Assembly: GCA_031253875.1 (NCBI GenBank)
Contig: JAIRVN010000040.1
Span: forward strand, 1-6,730
DNA from: Deltaproteobacteria bacterium
GTDB lineage: Bacteria > Desulfobacterota > Desulfovibrionia > Desulfovibrionales > Desulfovibrionaceae
Direction: 5' to 3'
DNA length: 6,730 nt
Part shown: piece after piece, positions 6,509-6,730 of the stretch
Layout of the letters: the number at the start of each line of letters is the position of its first letter
How positions within the stretch are numbered: the first letter of the stretch is position 1
The notes under the pieces: model-generated
Told to the model about the DNA's origin: nothing
What the model saw: only the letters and a program-made list of their open reading frames with translations
The model's database searches: none
Translations under genes and position numbers: made by a program

Positions 6509-6633
6509 GCAGTGTCTCAGTTTGCCGTGATACTTCGTCAGGCTTCGTTTTTTGTTCCGGTCATGGACGAGAAGAGTCCACTCCCGTCGCAACAAACTCA
6601 CCTTCCTCGCCTGACGGCAAACTGGGACACTGC
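6509..6633 (+). repeat. 125-bp long inverted repeat, MITE-like or structured RNA
   Basis: The arms at 6509-6528 (GCAGTGTCTCAGTTTGCCGT) and 6614-6633 are inverted copies over 20 bases with a single difference, which in RNA would be a G-U pair. The copies continue inward: the left arm has about 10 extra bases (near 6529-6538) before TCAGGC (6538-6543), which pairs with GCCTGA (6609-6614). Shorter nested complementary segments follow: TTTGTT 6551-6556 with AACAAA 6591-6596, and GACG 6566-6569 with CGTC 6585-6588. The whole could fold as one long imperfect hairpin. I see no target-site duplication outside the arms and no transposase, so it could be a non-autonomous element or a stabilising 3' structure. 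Confidence 0.7.
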
Positions 6634-6649
6634 CGAAGACTGCTCAAAC

Positions 6650-6669
6650 AGGGCGCTACCCTATTTTTT
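6650..6669 (+). terminator. weak terminator-like hairpin
   Basis: AGGG (6650-6653) and CCCT (6659-6662) form a 4-bp stem with a 5-base loop, followed by A and six T (6664-6669). The stem is short, so this is weak alone. It may act in tandem with the stronger terminator just downstream. Confidence 0.3.
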
Positions 6670-6671
6670 GC

Positions 6672-6708
6672 CTGTTGTTTGATCCAGCGGATCAACAGCG
6701 GCTTTTTT
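6672..6708 (+). terminator. Rho-independent terminator
   Basis: The 5' arm (6672-6685) pairs with the 3' arm (6689-6701) around an AGC loop. The core, TTGATCC/GGATCAA, is seven perfect pairs. CTGTTG/CAGCGG adds six pairs, two of them wobbles, beyond a single bulged T. C and six T (6703-6708) follow directly. The polarity fits termination of plus-strand transcription only, so a transcript must reach here from the left, in keeping with the small ORF at 6304-6507. Confidence 0.7.
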
Positions 6709-6730
6709 GTCGTCGGTTGTTGAGGGAGCG

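Noticed and set aside
6509..6633. The long inverted repeat as the terminal repeats of a complete insertion sequence
   Set aside because: Only 85 bases separate the arms, far too few for a transposase, and no direct duplication flanks them. Kept only as a repeat or possible non-autonomous element.
6497..6682. A 61-codon plus-strand ORF (MKNDAVSQF...) overlapping the end of the Cys-rich ORF
   Set aside because: It runs through both arms of the long inverted repeat and its stop lies inside the terminator hairpin, so its sequence is better explained by RNA/DNA structure. Only a G-rich run very close to the ATG resembles a ribosome site.

Overview
The window looks like chromosome from a Gram-negative bacterium, most likely a Desulfovibrio-type member of the Desulfobacterota. 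This placement is an inference, not proof. It rests on three things together: a TolC-family outer-membrane protein (so an outer membrane is present), a full-length ribonuclease J (rare in gamma- and beta-proteobacteria, common in deltaproteobacteria), and a near-consensus sigma-54 promoter. Base composition is moderately GC-rich. I see no rRNA, tRNA, CRISPR array or transposase gene.

Layout. (1) 1-2664, plus strand: the end of an ABC import operon. It holds a fused two-domain permease, cut at its 5' end by the window edge, followed with a 4-base overlap by its ATPase. Both resemble the iron(III)/AfuBC-FbpBC branch; the solute-binding protein would lie upstream, outside the window. (2) 2665-3143: a small unit with a sigma-54-type promoter (2732-2747), a strong Shine-Dalgarno and a 113-codon ORF of unknown function. 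That ORF stops 7 bases before the end of the convergent ribonuclease J gene. (3) 3144-6136, minus strand: a two-gene operon in which a TolC-family outer-membrane protein is followed, with a 1-base overlap (TAATG), by ribonuclease J. A sigma-70-like promoter sits just upstream of the TolC gene. (4) 6137-6730: an intergenic region with two abutting palindromes, then a compact plus-strand unit that appears self-contained. The unit has a consensus Shine-Dalgarno, a 67-codon ORF predicted to give a short exported cysteine-rich peptide, a 125-bp long inverted repeat starting two bases after its stop codon, and a good intrinsic terminator (6672-6708).

The ABC genes, ribonuclease J and the TolC-family gene are ordinary and secure. 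The parts worth a second look are the two small orphan units: the sigma-54-driven 113-residue ORF, and the Cys-rich peptide / long-hairpin / terminator unit at the right end. Neither matches a system I can name.
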